64,000 nt of DNA from Voacanga thouarsii (taxonomy: Eukaryota; Streptophyta; Magnoliopsida; Gentianales; Apocynaceae), in NCBI GenBank assembly GCA_026120185.1, contig JANUWF010001497.1, positions 4,700,501 through 4,764,500 on the forward strand. Direction: 5' to 3'. Each line of letters opens with the position of its first letter. Within the stretch, counting starts at the first letter, position 1. The position numbers and the translations under genes are program-made. Below the pieces are notes generated by a model. It saw only the letters and a program-made list of their open reading frames with translations, made no database searches and was not told where the DNA came from. Below are positions 49,261-59,817 of the stretch, one piece after another.

Positions 49261-52200
49261 TTAATGGTTGGATCAACTTTCACTTAGATTGTTGATTCTA
49301 GTGCACTAATTATATTTGTTACTCCTTGCAGGAGTTTAGGAAGATAAAAAGACTCTAGAAGGGTGAGCATGGACTACGAGTAGGAAATGGAGCAAAAGTA
49401 TGGGTCCTTACAGTGGGAGAGCTGGATCTTATTTTTTATTATAATAAATTAGTTATTTTAAATGATATTTTATATGTATCCGGTTTTAGACAGAATTTTA
49501 TTTTAGTTGCAAAGCTAATAATTCATGGATATTCTGTTTCTTTCCATTCTGGTATTACTATCAGTAGAAATGGAGAAGTTTTATGTATAGGGCATATGCA
49601 TGGAAACTTATTATTTTTAAATCCTACAAACAATCAAATAAATAATACTCAATCTGAGCCTTTAAGTATAAGAAAAAGACCAATGTCAATGACCATATCT
49701 TTGACATCTAAGGTTGGGTCATATTAATTCAACCAGAATTTAGAGGTCAATCCATGATGGGCCCTTGAGTTCATTAAGATTGGAAAGTTGTCCTCAGTGT
49801 GAATCCTGCCTTATAAGAAAAATGACCAAAAAGTCGTTCACCCAAAAGGCTAATAATGCTGAGGAGATATTAGGTCTTGCTCATACTGATATGTGCAGTC
49901 CTTTGTCTACTCAAGATACAGAGGGCTTTAAGTACTTCATCACTTTCACGAATAATTGTATAAGGTTTGATTATATCTACCTGATGAGGCACAAGTCTGA
50001 CTCTTTTGACAAGTTCATAGAGTTTAAGGTTAGAGTGGAGCGTCGGACAGGTAAAGCGATCAAAACCTTACGATCAGATCGTGGTAGAGAATAACTTCTC
50101 AGTGAGTTTAAGGATTACATAGTACATCATGGAATAGTATTACTACTCTCTGTGCCGAGTACATCACAACAAAATAGAGTATCTAAGAAAAGGAATAGGA
50201 CATTAATGGAAATGGTCCGAAGCATAATGTCTCATACTACTCTTCCGGTCTCTTTTTGGGGATATGCCTTGAAAACAACGGCATATATTTTGAACTTGGT
50301 GCCTTCTAAGTCAGTACCTAGGACACTCTATAAGATGTGGATTAGACATAAGCCAAGTCTAAATCATCTCAGGATATAGAGCTATGCAACTTATGTATTG
50401 ATCAAGGGAGACAAGCTAGAACCGAGATTAGAATTATGCTACTTTTTTGAGTATCCAAAAGGGACAAAAGAAGATTACTTTTATTATCTCAAAGAGTAGA
50501 AAGTACTGGTAAGTACTAATGCTAGATACTTGGAGGATGATCAAAGTACTTCTACTAAAGGTTCAACAAGGTTAGAACTCGATGAGAAGTTATCTTCGAT
50601 TCTACTTCTTCATACCTAATTTTGGAACAAGAAGAGGCACATCCTCAAAAACCTGTTCAAACAGAGCTTTATTGTAGTGGGAGGGTATCTAGAGTTTCAG
50701 AAAGATAGACATGAGAGGCTTTCGAGCTGATCTCTAACCATCAGCAATAAGATCCCACTAGATACGAGGAGGCTATTACTGATACCGATGCAAATCTATG
50801 GCATGAAGCAATGAAATTCGAGATTGAGTCTATGTACTTCAATTAGGTTTGGGATCTGGTAGCTTCACCTAAAAGGATAAAACCCATTAGGTGTAAGTGG
50901 CTATACAAGAGGAAGAGGGGAGCGGATGGGAAGGTGGAAACCTTCAAAGTTAGGTTTGTGGCGAAAAGGTATGCTCAGAAAGAGGGAATCGGTTATGAGG
51001 AAACTTTTTTCCCGATAGCTATGCTTAAGTCCATCCGTATCCTCCTTGCCATTACATGTCATTTCAATTACGAGATATGACAAATGGATGTCAAGATGAT
51101 ATTTCTTAATGGCCATCTTAACAAAGACATCTATATGTCTCAATTGGAAGGTTTTATTGCTAAAAGCCAGGAACATATGGTTTGCAGGTTTAAGAAGTCC
51201 ATTTATGGACTTAAGCAGGCATCTAGAATATTGAATATTCATTTTGAGGAGACTATAAATTTTTACAATTTCATTCAAAACGAGGATGAACCATGCGTGT
51301 ACAAAAAATTAGAAGGCATAAATGTGGTTTTTCTTATCCTATATGTGGATGATATTTTACTTATTGGGAATGATGTAGGAACATTGTCATCTACTAAGGT
51401 TTAACTGTCTAGTCACTTTAGTATGAAGGACATGGTAAAAGCCAGTTACATTCTTAAGATTAAGCTTCTTAGAAATAGGAAGTAGAGAATGTTAGGATTA
51501 TCCCAAACGACATACATTGACAAGATACTACCCAAGTTTGGCATGGACTTATGCAAGAGAGCTCTAATCTCTTGTAGACATGGGTTATCTTTTTATTCTA
51601 AGGACTGTCCTAAGTCTCTAGAGGAAAAAGGCAGGATGAGTAGAATTCCTTACGCTTCAGTTGTGGGAAGTCTCATGTATGCCATACTGTGCATTAAGCT
51701 AGATATCTGCTTTGTCGTATGCTTAGTTAGTATATATCAGTCAAACCTTGGGGATGTTCATTGGTAAGTTGTAAAACATATTTTCAAGTACTTCAATGGT
51801 ATGAAAGATTATATACCGGTTTACAGGGCTGACGACTTGGTTTCTACTGGATTCATAGACTCAGATTTCCAAGCAGATAAGGATGAGGGAAAATCCACTA
51901 GTGTATATGTCTTCACCTTGTCTGGAGGAGCTGTTTCATTGAGGAGTATCAAGCAATCTTGTATTGCTGACTCAACCATGGAAACTGAGTATGTGGCAAC
52001 TTCAGAAGCATCCAAAGAAGCAGTCTAACTCCAGAAATTTCTTTTAGAATTTGGAGTTGTACTACACATGGACAGACTGATTGTGATGTATTACCACAAC
52101 TTTAGAGCAGTCTACAATCCAAAGAACCCAAGAACCACAAGAAGGGGAAGCACATCCAGAAAAAGTACGCGTGATCCGGGATTTCATTCAGAGACGAAAA

Positions 52201-52265
52201 ATCTTGGTGGAACAGATAGCCTCGGTGAACAATCTAGCAGATCCATTTACCAAGCATTTGGCTAA
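49261..52265 (+). pseudogene. pol: Element C protease, integrase, reverse transcriptase, RNase H, broken
   Basis: The protease site reads IVDSSAL, having lost the Gly of D-S-G, with a frameshift. Integrase fragments are LGLAHTDMCSPLSTQ near 49875 and RSDRGRE near 50070, then VSKKRNRTLMEMVRSI. RT has MDVKMIFLNGHLNKDIYMSQ at 51084, KKSIYGLKQASR, and LYVDDILLIGND near 51340. RNase H has STMETEYVATSEASKEAV near 51970. Stops follow the RT motif (about 51402) and occur elsewhere. Confidence 0.85.
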
Positions 52266-52345
52266 GAAAGTCTTCAAGAGACACTTAGACGCCATAGTGG
52301 TGGGCACCTACGAGCATTCTTAGTCTTAGAGTGCAAGTGGAAGAT

Positions 52346-54166
52346 TGTTAGAATATATGTCCTCTAGACTAGTTTTCTAATGTAACTATCAAATCTATTA
52401 ATAAAAGAATTTATTCTCAAAATTTATTTGTGAATTTATATTTTATTTGTGCATGATTTACGTTTGGATAGGACCCATTGTGTTTAAGTAAGTGATCCAT
52501 GTGAATTGTAGTTTTTTACAGTAAGATATGGATCATGGGTTACTTAACACATAAATGTTTGTTCTTAACCGATTGATGAGAATGGAAATCTGATCATGTT
52601 TAGGTTATTGTGTTATGAATTTCAAATAAAGAATGGCTTACCTTTAGCTAGTAAGTAGTCCACTCACTTTATAGCATGAGCTATTTCGAATATGTAGAAC
52701 AGGACCTGTAATAGTGATTTCTAAAAGTACTATTTAAAAGAAACACAAACTATTACGGCTACAACATGGACTAATACTCTACCACTTGAGTATGAGTTGG
52801 TGGTGTGACGAAGCTAGAAGTATGTACTTTGATATGCTATAGTTGAGATTCTTTCGTAGAGCTGATATACTTATATGTTAGGTATATGTAACTAGTTAGT
52901 TCAGACAAACTTGTACAAGATAACTTCTGCGCTATATCACCCCTTGTAACTGTTCAAATGATCTAAATATCCAGGGCCTTGGGAAACATGATTTGGATGT
53001 TTACTTTAAGGTAGCTCCCTTGGAAAGTGAAAACATTTCAGGAGTCGTGGATCATTAGACTGGAGGTCTAAGGATGGTAGATGTCTATTGGAGATGTGTT
53101 AGTACACTCATCCTCTCTAAATGCACGGTGATACGTAGAGGGATATTTTAATCATTACACTTGTAGGTTGAAGACTTTGCTGACGCAATATTGTCCTTGA
53201 GGTCAATATTTTTTTTATGGTAATATTAAGAAATATTTAAAATGTAAAATATAGCTATTTATATAACATGGGTATTTTGGTCATTTTAGTAATCAAGGCG
53301 ATGTGTTTTTTTATCCCCAGAATAGCCCTTAAGTCCTAACATATATGGGTTAAGGAATTGGTTTTGATAATTATGGGTTTTATTTTATTTTATTTAAATA
53401 ATCTAATTTATTATTGGACTATAATAAAATAAAATGCCCAAGAGAGAGTATATATTTTATCTAGTTTAATTGGTTAATTAATTATTCAGAGCCTAAGGCT
53501 CAGATTGAATAATTAGAAAATTAATCTAGTTATAAATTAGATAAAAGGCCTGGTATTTTATACTAATATTTTTGGGCTTGTTAATTATTTATTGGGCTGT
53601 TTTATAAAACCCAGAAAGTAAATATTTGAGACTTATTATTTATGGGAGTTCAAGTTCAAGAGAAAATAATTTTATCTGGTCCAATGAATAAGATCAAGGG
53701 TAAAATAAAATTAAAAAAATAATAAAAAAAATAACACGAGATGGATCCCGTATTGTTTGGCGTGAGAGAATAACAAAAAGCATGGGGCATTTTGTTTCAC
53801 TCTCTTGATCTCTCTTAGTAATGATTTGCATGAAATGAAAGAAAAATGCATGAAGACCAAAGTGAAAAATGATGAAGTCGGTGAAGCTTTCACTAACAAA
53901 AGAAGAAGAACCCAACACTCTGTAGCCTTAACCGGTAGAGGAAAGGGCGTCATTTCGGAAGCTCAAAAGCTTCGTGTGAATGAGACAAAGCCGACATTTA
54001 CAAGGATGTGATCCAGTGGCTTCAAGCATCCTGGTTTAGACATCTTCTTTAGTGCCAATAAGGTCATTCAAACACAGAGGTAAATAGCTTCAATGATGCT
54101 CTGTAAATTTTTTTCATACTGTAAGCATACTTTTGGTTTCATCATTTTTGCCATTTTCATCCTTCA
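52346..54166 (+). repeat. 3' LTR of element C
   Basis: 1821 bp, preceded by the polypurine tract aagtggaagat (52335-52345) and ending CATCCTTCA. Confidence 0.9.
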
Positions 54167-54449
54167 CAACAATGGTCTTTTGCAAGTTTAACAGAAAAGA
54201 CACTGTATTGTGTTTTGTCTAAGTCCACTAGGGATCACTTGATACTTGAGATAAGCATAATTCTTATACTTTGATTAAAAGTTTTAGTATCCTTTACTAG
54301 TCTAGGACTCTCAAACATAAGCTTGTTGGAAGAACTATGTTATCAATTTGTTGTATCTGTTAGATATTTATATTATTATTTGTTAAACTGACATAACTTT
54401 AACATGAAATTTGACAAAACTGTAAGAGATTGACAAGTCAAACCTAAAA
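54167..54449 (+). repeat. 3' LTR of element A, second part
   Basis: It resumes with caaca (54167-54171) and atggtcttttgcaag, matching the 5' LTR from about 14935 to its end at 15216. This shows the LTR was split by element C. Confidence 0.88.
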
Positions 54450-54454
54450 ACTAC

Positions 54455-54960
54455 GATTAAAACAAATGGCAGTGATCCCTTCCCAAAACTCTTCTAGATT
54501 AGTATGACCTGAATCCCAGCATCTTCTTCCTCAAGCTCACAATTGCTTCAATATCCATATTTGTCGATATCACAACCATCAACGGTGATTCCGCCGCTAA
54601 CATGAATATTGAATTGGCTATAGTTTCCCACAACATCCACCATCAAATTTGTTACCTCCTCTTGCTGCTTTTGAAACCTTGCATTCTCCTTCTCCAAGAT
54701 GCTCAAATTGCAAATAGATCTATTTGCCACTTAGGAAGACTTGTGTGAAGAAAGAACAACGATGCTAATGATGAAGAATGAAGTATAGAAAAGAGTGGAT
54801 TATGTATCATAAATGGATTGGTTCTATCTTTTCGCCAAGAAACTTTTCTCTTCCCATTTTTGTGTGTTCTCTGATTCACTGTCGATGTGCCTTTTTTTTT
54901 TTTTTCTCGGTGGGAGAGGGGGTGGTGTTTCTTTTAGCTCCTTATGGACATCTATATATA
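54455..54960 (-). other. Unassigned region with a small minus-strand open frame
   Basis: A 60-codon frame (54548-54730) reads SILEKENARFQKQQEEVTNL, a coiled-coil-like stretch. It could be a decayed exon of the locus into which element A inserted. I do not recognise the family, and chance is possible. Confidence 0.3.
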
Positions 54961-54973
54961 TAAGGGGGATCAG

Positions 54974-55009
54974 GGGCCGCGCAATTCCAGTACGGGAATT
55001 GCGCGGCCC
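54974..55009. repeat. Perfect 15-bp inverted repeat, GC-rich
   Basis: GGGCCGCGCAATTCC (54974-54988) is followed after 6 bp by its exact reverse complement (54995-55009). It stands out sharply from the AT-rich surroundings. Confidence 0.9.
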
Positions 55010-55080
55010 TTTTGCGGCCAGGATTCAGGGTTTACAAATCCTACAACATAGAAGAGGCCACGTCTTCTAGCTCAAAAGTA

Positions 55081-55102
55081 GGGCAAAACGATCGTTTTGC
55101 CC
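55081..55102. repeat. Perfect 22-bp palindrome
   Basis: GGGCAAAACGA is followed immediately by its reverse complement with no loop. A further imperfect stem (GGCTTTAGCT with AGCTAAGCC) lies at about 55109-55140. Confidence 0.9.
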
Positions 55103-55199
55103 TGATCTGGCTTTAGCTCTACACGGCTGAAGCTAAGCCAAATTCTTTCTCCCTCCTAAAAAAAAGTGCAGATGAGACATTTGGCAGTGTGAGTTGATG

Positions 55200-55633
55200 T
55201 TTTTCCTATTACCAATACAAACTGTTTGAGTTGCTTCATGCCACCATCTTGCCTTGCTCTTTCATCTCCTTCAACAAAAAAACCATTGCCATTGTTGAAT
55301 TTTTTGTTGCCCATTCACCTCCCCCGTCACCGAAAAACCATCGTGCTTTTCCTCTCCGAGTTGCTCGTTCGCTCCATCATTATCAGCCTCTTTCTCCTTT
55401 TGTCCCTTCACCATTTGTGGATACTCTCAGTCAGTGTCGAGTACCGTATTTTGGCTCTCTCTGATCACTCTAAAGAACACCTTACCTTTCCTGTCGAAAT
55501 TACCCATTTACTCCCTCACTGTCAACCTCTTTTGAGCCTTGGGATAAAAAAAAAAGAAGTGGCAAGAAAGCGAGAACGAATAAGAAGAAGGGAGTTCTGC
55601 AACTTTTGAACCTTGGGATAACTTCAAAGCTCA
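55200..55633 (+). other. Possible 5' untranslated exon
   Basis: A pyrimidine-rich then purine-rich stretch ends AAGCTCAG before GTAAGATC (55634), a good splice donor. Exon-like blocks follow after acceptors at about 55978 (a short ATG frame, MAEPKHAMIYC) and 56780-56846 (VILTGGNDKPWEVLNPK, then a GTGAGT donor). They may belong to a gene leading to the HMG-box exons at 59818, but the frames could not be joined with confidence. Confidence 0.3.
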
Positions 55634-57168
55634 GGTAAGATCATTTCCCTTAGAACAAAAAAGTATTCTAGGCATCACAAGGTTTCATTTAATACAAGTG
55701 TTGTTGGTAGAAATTTCAAAACAAAAGTTAAAGTCCTTGAAAAAAATTTTCTATTTACATATTGTTTGGAGTTGGGATGTTAACCATTTTGCTTAAAGAT
55801 GTTCTGGTGAAATTTTACTGTTCATTTTATGTGAATGAAATGCAGTGAAAGGAAGGGCAAAAATAGGTCACACAAAGGTTATGTAAAGTAGCACATATAT
55901 GTTGAAAATGGAATGAAAGAAATGCTAGAAACAATTTTTGTTCATTAGTTAAAGTTATGGAATTGTTGTGATTGCAGGGTATTAAACTCAAATGGCTGAA
56001 CCAAAGCATGCCATGATATATTGTAAGAGTTGTAAAGCTGATTTTGGGTGGTTTTAAATGCAAACAAAGCTACAAAAATTAAATGAACTAAAGCTGGCTG
56101 CATAATGCTCCTGAAAATACGATTTTGTTATGTTCAATACCATAAACTATTTGAACGGTTTTAAGGGAGCTAAGTTGAAGGGGTGAATGAAACTCTTTTA
56201 CTAAAATAATGTCTAAGAAATCTTAGAGTTTATAGTCTACTTGGAAAAAGCCATAGAAATTTTCTAGGTAAAATTTGTTCTAAAATCGGAATACTATTTT
56301 AGCAGTTTGTGTATGCTGTTTGTTTGCTAATTTAACCATATGGAATGGACTTAATTCTGGAACCTTGTGAGTTGAAATTTGTAGATAATTGTTTTAGGAA
56401 CATTTTGAGGTAAATTTGACTTGATTTGGATAAGTGGATAAAACGTTATAAAGTATATAATGAAGGTTGTCATAATATGATTGCTGAGAATGGTATTTTT
56501 TCTTAATTGAAGAAGGTTGGTTGTTTTACCTTATTTTAACCTAAGGGATTGTTATAGACCTTGAGAGTTTGAATATACCTGAAGCCTTTGATGTGAAAAA
56601 GAAAATGGCAAAGGATTTGTAGGATATTTGATGCTTGCTTTGTCTCACCAAAGCAAAATATCTATATAACCTAAAGTAACCATATAGAAATGGAATTGTG
56701 GTTATATTTTCATTTTTTTTCTACTTCGTTGAGTTAGATGCTTTGTTTCACCATGGAATATTGTAACACTTTGTTGTAGGTGATCTTAACTGGAGGGAAC
56801 GATAAACCTTGGGAAGTATTGAATCCAAAAACTTCCAAATACAAGGTGAGTTCTTGTTAGCTGAAAAACATGTTCTGCAAGTGGTTTTTAAAAAAAATCA
56901 TGGCCACAATATCACAATGTGTAATATTTCCTTTTTTTTAACCTGTCATATGTAGTGTGTGAATGATTTTCGAACTAACTCCATAAAGTTTTCCTTTACA
57001 ATAGTCTAACAATTCATAGATAACTGTAAGTTCGTCCATTTTATATATGCTTTGTTAAAGCATTATTTTACCATGTTTAAATATGAACATGATCTACACT
57101 TTAGCATTATTTTCCTTATAAAATAATGCTTATAAAATACTGGGGTTGGCATTATTACTAGTAAATTC

Positions 57169-57300
<132 letters not shown>

Positions 57301-57966
57301 CATCTAAATATGAGGTATGCCAGTGTCTGGGTGGTAGTTTCCAGTAGACCTAGGTGGTGATCTATTGTGTATTTTTTAATCAGTAATTATTGTGCATATT
57401 TTTTTTAAATTCATATTATGTTTCCATTAGTCTTGGATTTTAAATGAAATTTTTATTTGTTTCGGTGATCATAAAGTGCATGAACATGGCATGGAAATAC
57501 ATAAACATATAGCAAGAGTATATTCACACTTTCATTAAGGTAGCTATATGGCAGCATAGGCATATTGTAATGTGTTATAGAAATATATGAACACAATATA
57601 GAAATACAATAAAGATATAGCGAGATCATATTAACAATTTCACTAGACACCTTAGCATACATTTTGTAAAATTTTATATTGTTATTACAGCAAAAGGTAA
57701 TACGCAGTAATGCTTCAACTTGTAACTGGGGATAAATTATGATGCTTGAGAATAAGTTTCTAACACCAATAAACAATTAGGTTGCAGAACACCAAGAGTC
57801 AGGAGTTACCTCTATATATACATAAATATGAATTCCAGCCTAAGATGTACAAAGTTTGATGCCTTGGAAAAAACAACAAATATGATGCAACTTGCTTTCA
57901 ATAGGATAATGTTAACACTCGGAATTAAACTTTCATCTTGTGTGATTGCTTCTTGCAATGTTAAGA

Positions 57967-57989
57967 GGGATCCGGGGCCGCGCAATTCC
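57967..57989. repeat. Second copy of the GC-rich 23-mer
   Basis: The 23 bp ending GGGGCCGCGCAATTCC match 54966-54988 with one difference, 3.0 kb away and in direct orientation. Confidence 0.85.
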
Positions 57990-58169
57990 TGATGCCAGTA
58001 AATTTTATTTTTTGCACTTCTTGACTTCTATGTTTCCATGTACAACCTTCATTACTAGTAAAGAATCTTAATGATGATTACTGAGTAAATATGCTGTGAT
58101 TGACTAGTAGAAAACATGAGTAGCTAGTCTTCAATAAAATAATAATTGTAGTAAAAAACATATTAACCA

Positions 58170-59620
58170 GTGAGCCGCTATCATATACTTGGGGCTTGTG
58201 TTCATGTGAACATGTAAGGTGATCATACATTTGTGTCAGATGTGCATATGTTTGTGTGGCAATGGCCTATGTAGTAAGTATGACGATATAGACTGTGGTT
58301 CGTGTTAATACGGTTGTATAAGGTGTTCATCTATTTGTGTCACATGTGTATGTGTTTGTGTGGTTTGTTCATGTAGTAACCAGTACAAATTGACTTAGGG
58401 CTTGTATCTTCATTGTATAAAGTGTTCATGTACTCGTGGTATGTAGTTCATGTGCTTGTGTGGCAATGTCCATGTAGTTCATGTGTTTGTGTGGCTATTG
58501 CAATGCATTGTGGTTCTTGATCCATCGTAGCAAGCTTTGCACATTGCCAACAATGCCAAGAAGAGTACTACTAGATTGATAATTTTTGGATTGAAGGATG
58601 TATAGTGACATGTGTTTGTGCCTCTTCTCCCACTGTATTCTTTTATCATTCGGAACTTGATTAAATAAGGTATTGATCTCCTATCTGGTACACCCTCAAT
58701 AGAGAGAGACAGGAGTGGAGAAGGGAATATGATAGGTTCCTTAGTATTCTGTAATGTTCTACAATGAAATTTTGATGCAACAATTTTTTTATGTTCTGTT
58801 ATCTTCTCCAATGTTGTACAGTGAACTATGATAGGGTAATGAAATTGTGATACAAAAAACATGTAACAAGTACAAAAAGATAATCCTGTCTCACTCAGCT
58901 TTTTTTTCCTTCTCAAACTTCCATTTCTAGTACACCTACTATTTTTTTTTTCTTTTCCTTTTCCCCTCAGCACAATTTCTGTCTTTTACTTTTTGATATG
59001 CTATATCACTGATTATGCCTTGATCCTTCATTGTTGTTTTTCTCTTTACAATCTTCTTCTATTATTTATATGTTACATATAGAAAATACATGCTTAGAGC
59101 TTGTGTTCATGTGGTTGTGTAAAGTGTGATGTATTTGTGTCAGTTGTTCATGTGTTTCTGTGTCTAGTTCATATGGTTGCATAAGTTGTTCATGTATTTA
59201 TATCCTGTGTTTATGTGACTCGTTCCTATAGTAAGTAGTGCAGATTGAGGTTTTGTAAGGTGTTTATGTAGTTATGTCAGGTGTTCATGTGTTTGTGTGC
59301 CAATGTCCATGTAGTAATTGATGATATGCAGGTTCATGCTAAAATAGTTTCATAAGTTGTTCATGTGTTTGTGTGACTAGTTCATGTAGCAACTAGTACA
59401 TATTGACCAAAGGCTGCTTTGGTATGTGATTGTGTAAAGTATTCATGTATTTGTGAATATATTCATATATTTGTCTAGCATGTTTATGTAGTAACCAGGA
59501 GAGGTTTACGATATATTTGGGGAATATGTTCATGTTATTGTGTATTTCGTTCATGTGTTTGTGTTGTGTGTTCATGCATTAACTAGTGTACATTGACTTA
59601 GGGCTAGTTTCAGGTGTTCA
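58170..59620. repeat. Degenerate minisatellite of TTCATGTGTTTGTGTGG units
   Basis: Units such as gttcatgtgtttgtgtggc and ttcatgtagtaac recur many times with variable spacing, broken by unrelated DNA at about 58520-59090. No gene is seen; open frames in this block reflect the repeat. Confidence 0.75.
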
Positions 59621-59817
59621 TGTGACAATTTATATTCTAAGAAACGTAAGGTTTAGAGTACTCATTATTTTAGTAAAACAATAACTAAATTGATAAAAGT
59701 GCTTGTCGCATTAGAAGATCAAGAAGTATAGACTCAAAATTTATGCTCCGCATGCGCTACCCTTTCTTAATCCCCACTAACACTTAGTATTTTATTTGAT
59801 GTTTGTGCTGCAGCACC

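Larger units (their letters stand above)
34294..54166 (+). mobile_element. Element C: Copia LTR retrotransposon inserted in the 3' LTR of A
   Basis: The 5' LTR is 34294-36712 (with a hAT MITE) and the 3' LTR is 52346-54166. Native lengths are about 1807 and 1821 bp. The 5-bp target duplication caaca is perfect at 34289-34293 and 54167-54171. Gag and pol resemble element B and the LTR starts match, but the downstream part of the LTR differs. The interior contains element D, a 4.4-kb solo LTR inside D, and a 2.06-kb solo LTR, so the 19.9-kb span is mostly later insertions. Confidence 0.88.
14312..54449 (+). mobile_element. Element A: Sirevirus-like Copia LTR retrotransposon, host of all nested insertions
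   Basis: The 5' LTR is at 14312-15216 and the 3' LTR starts at 33679, is interrupted by element C, and ends at 54449. Flanks are gctac (14307-14311) and actac (54450-54454), a 5-bp duplication with one mismatch. The 5' LTR begins TATTGCAG (mutated TG) and the 3' LTR begins TGTTGCAG. Order inside is PBS, gag with two zinc knuckles, protease, integrase, reverse transcriptase, RNase H, an extra ORF, polypurine tract and LTR. That is Copia order with the additional ORF known from Sireviruses. Elements B and C are inserted within it; removing them leaves roughly 9.3 kb. Many stops and frameshifts make it non-autonomous today. Confidence 0.85.

Noticed and set aside
54813..55070. 85-codon frame across the GC-rich hairpin
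   Set aside because: It includes a poly-Phe run from a T-tract and reads through the palindrome; no domain or codon bias supports it.
58479..58973. 164-codon minus-strand frame
   Set aside because: It overlaps the minisatellite and an AT-rich spacer, with no recognisable domain or exon context.
58170..59620. CRISPR-like array
   Set aside because: Units are degenerate, spacing is irregular, and the context is a plant nuclear genome.
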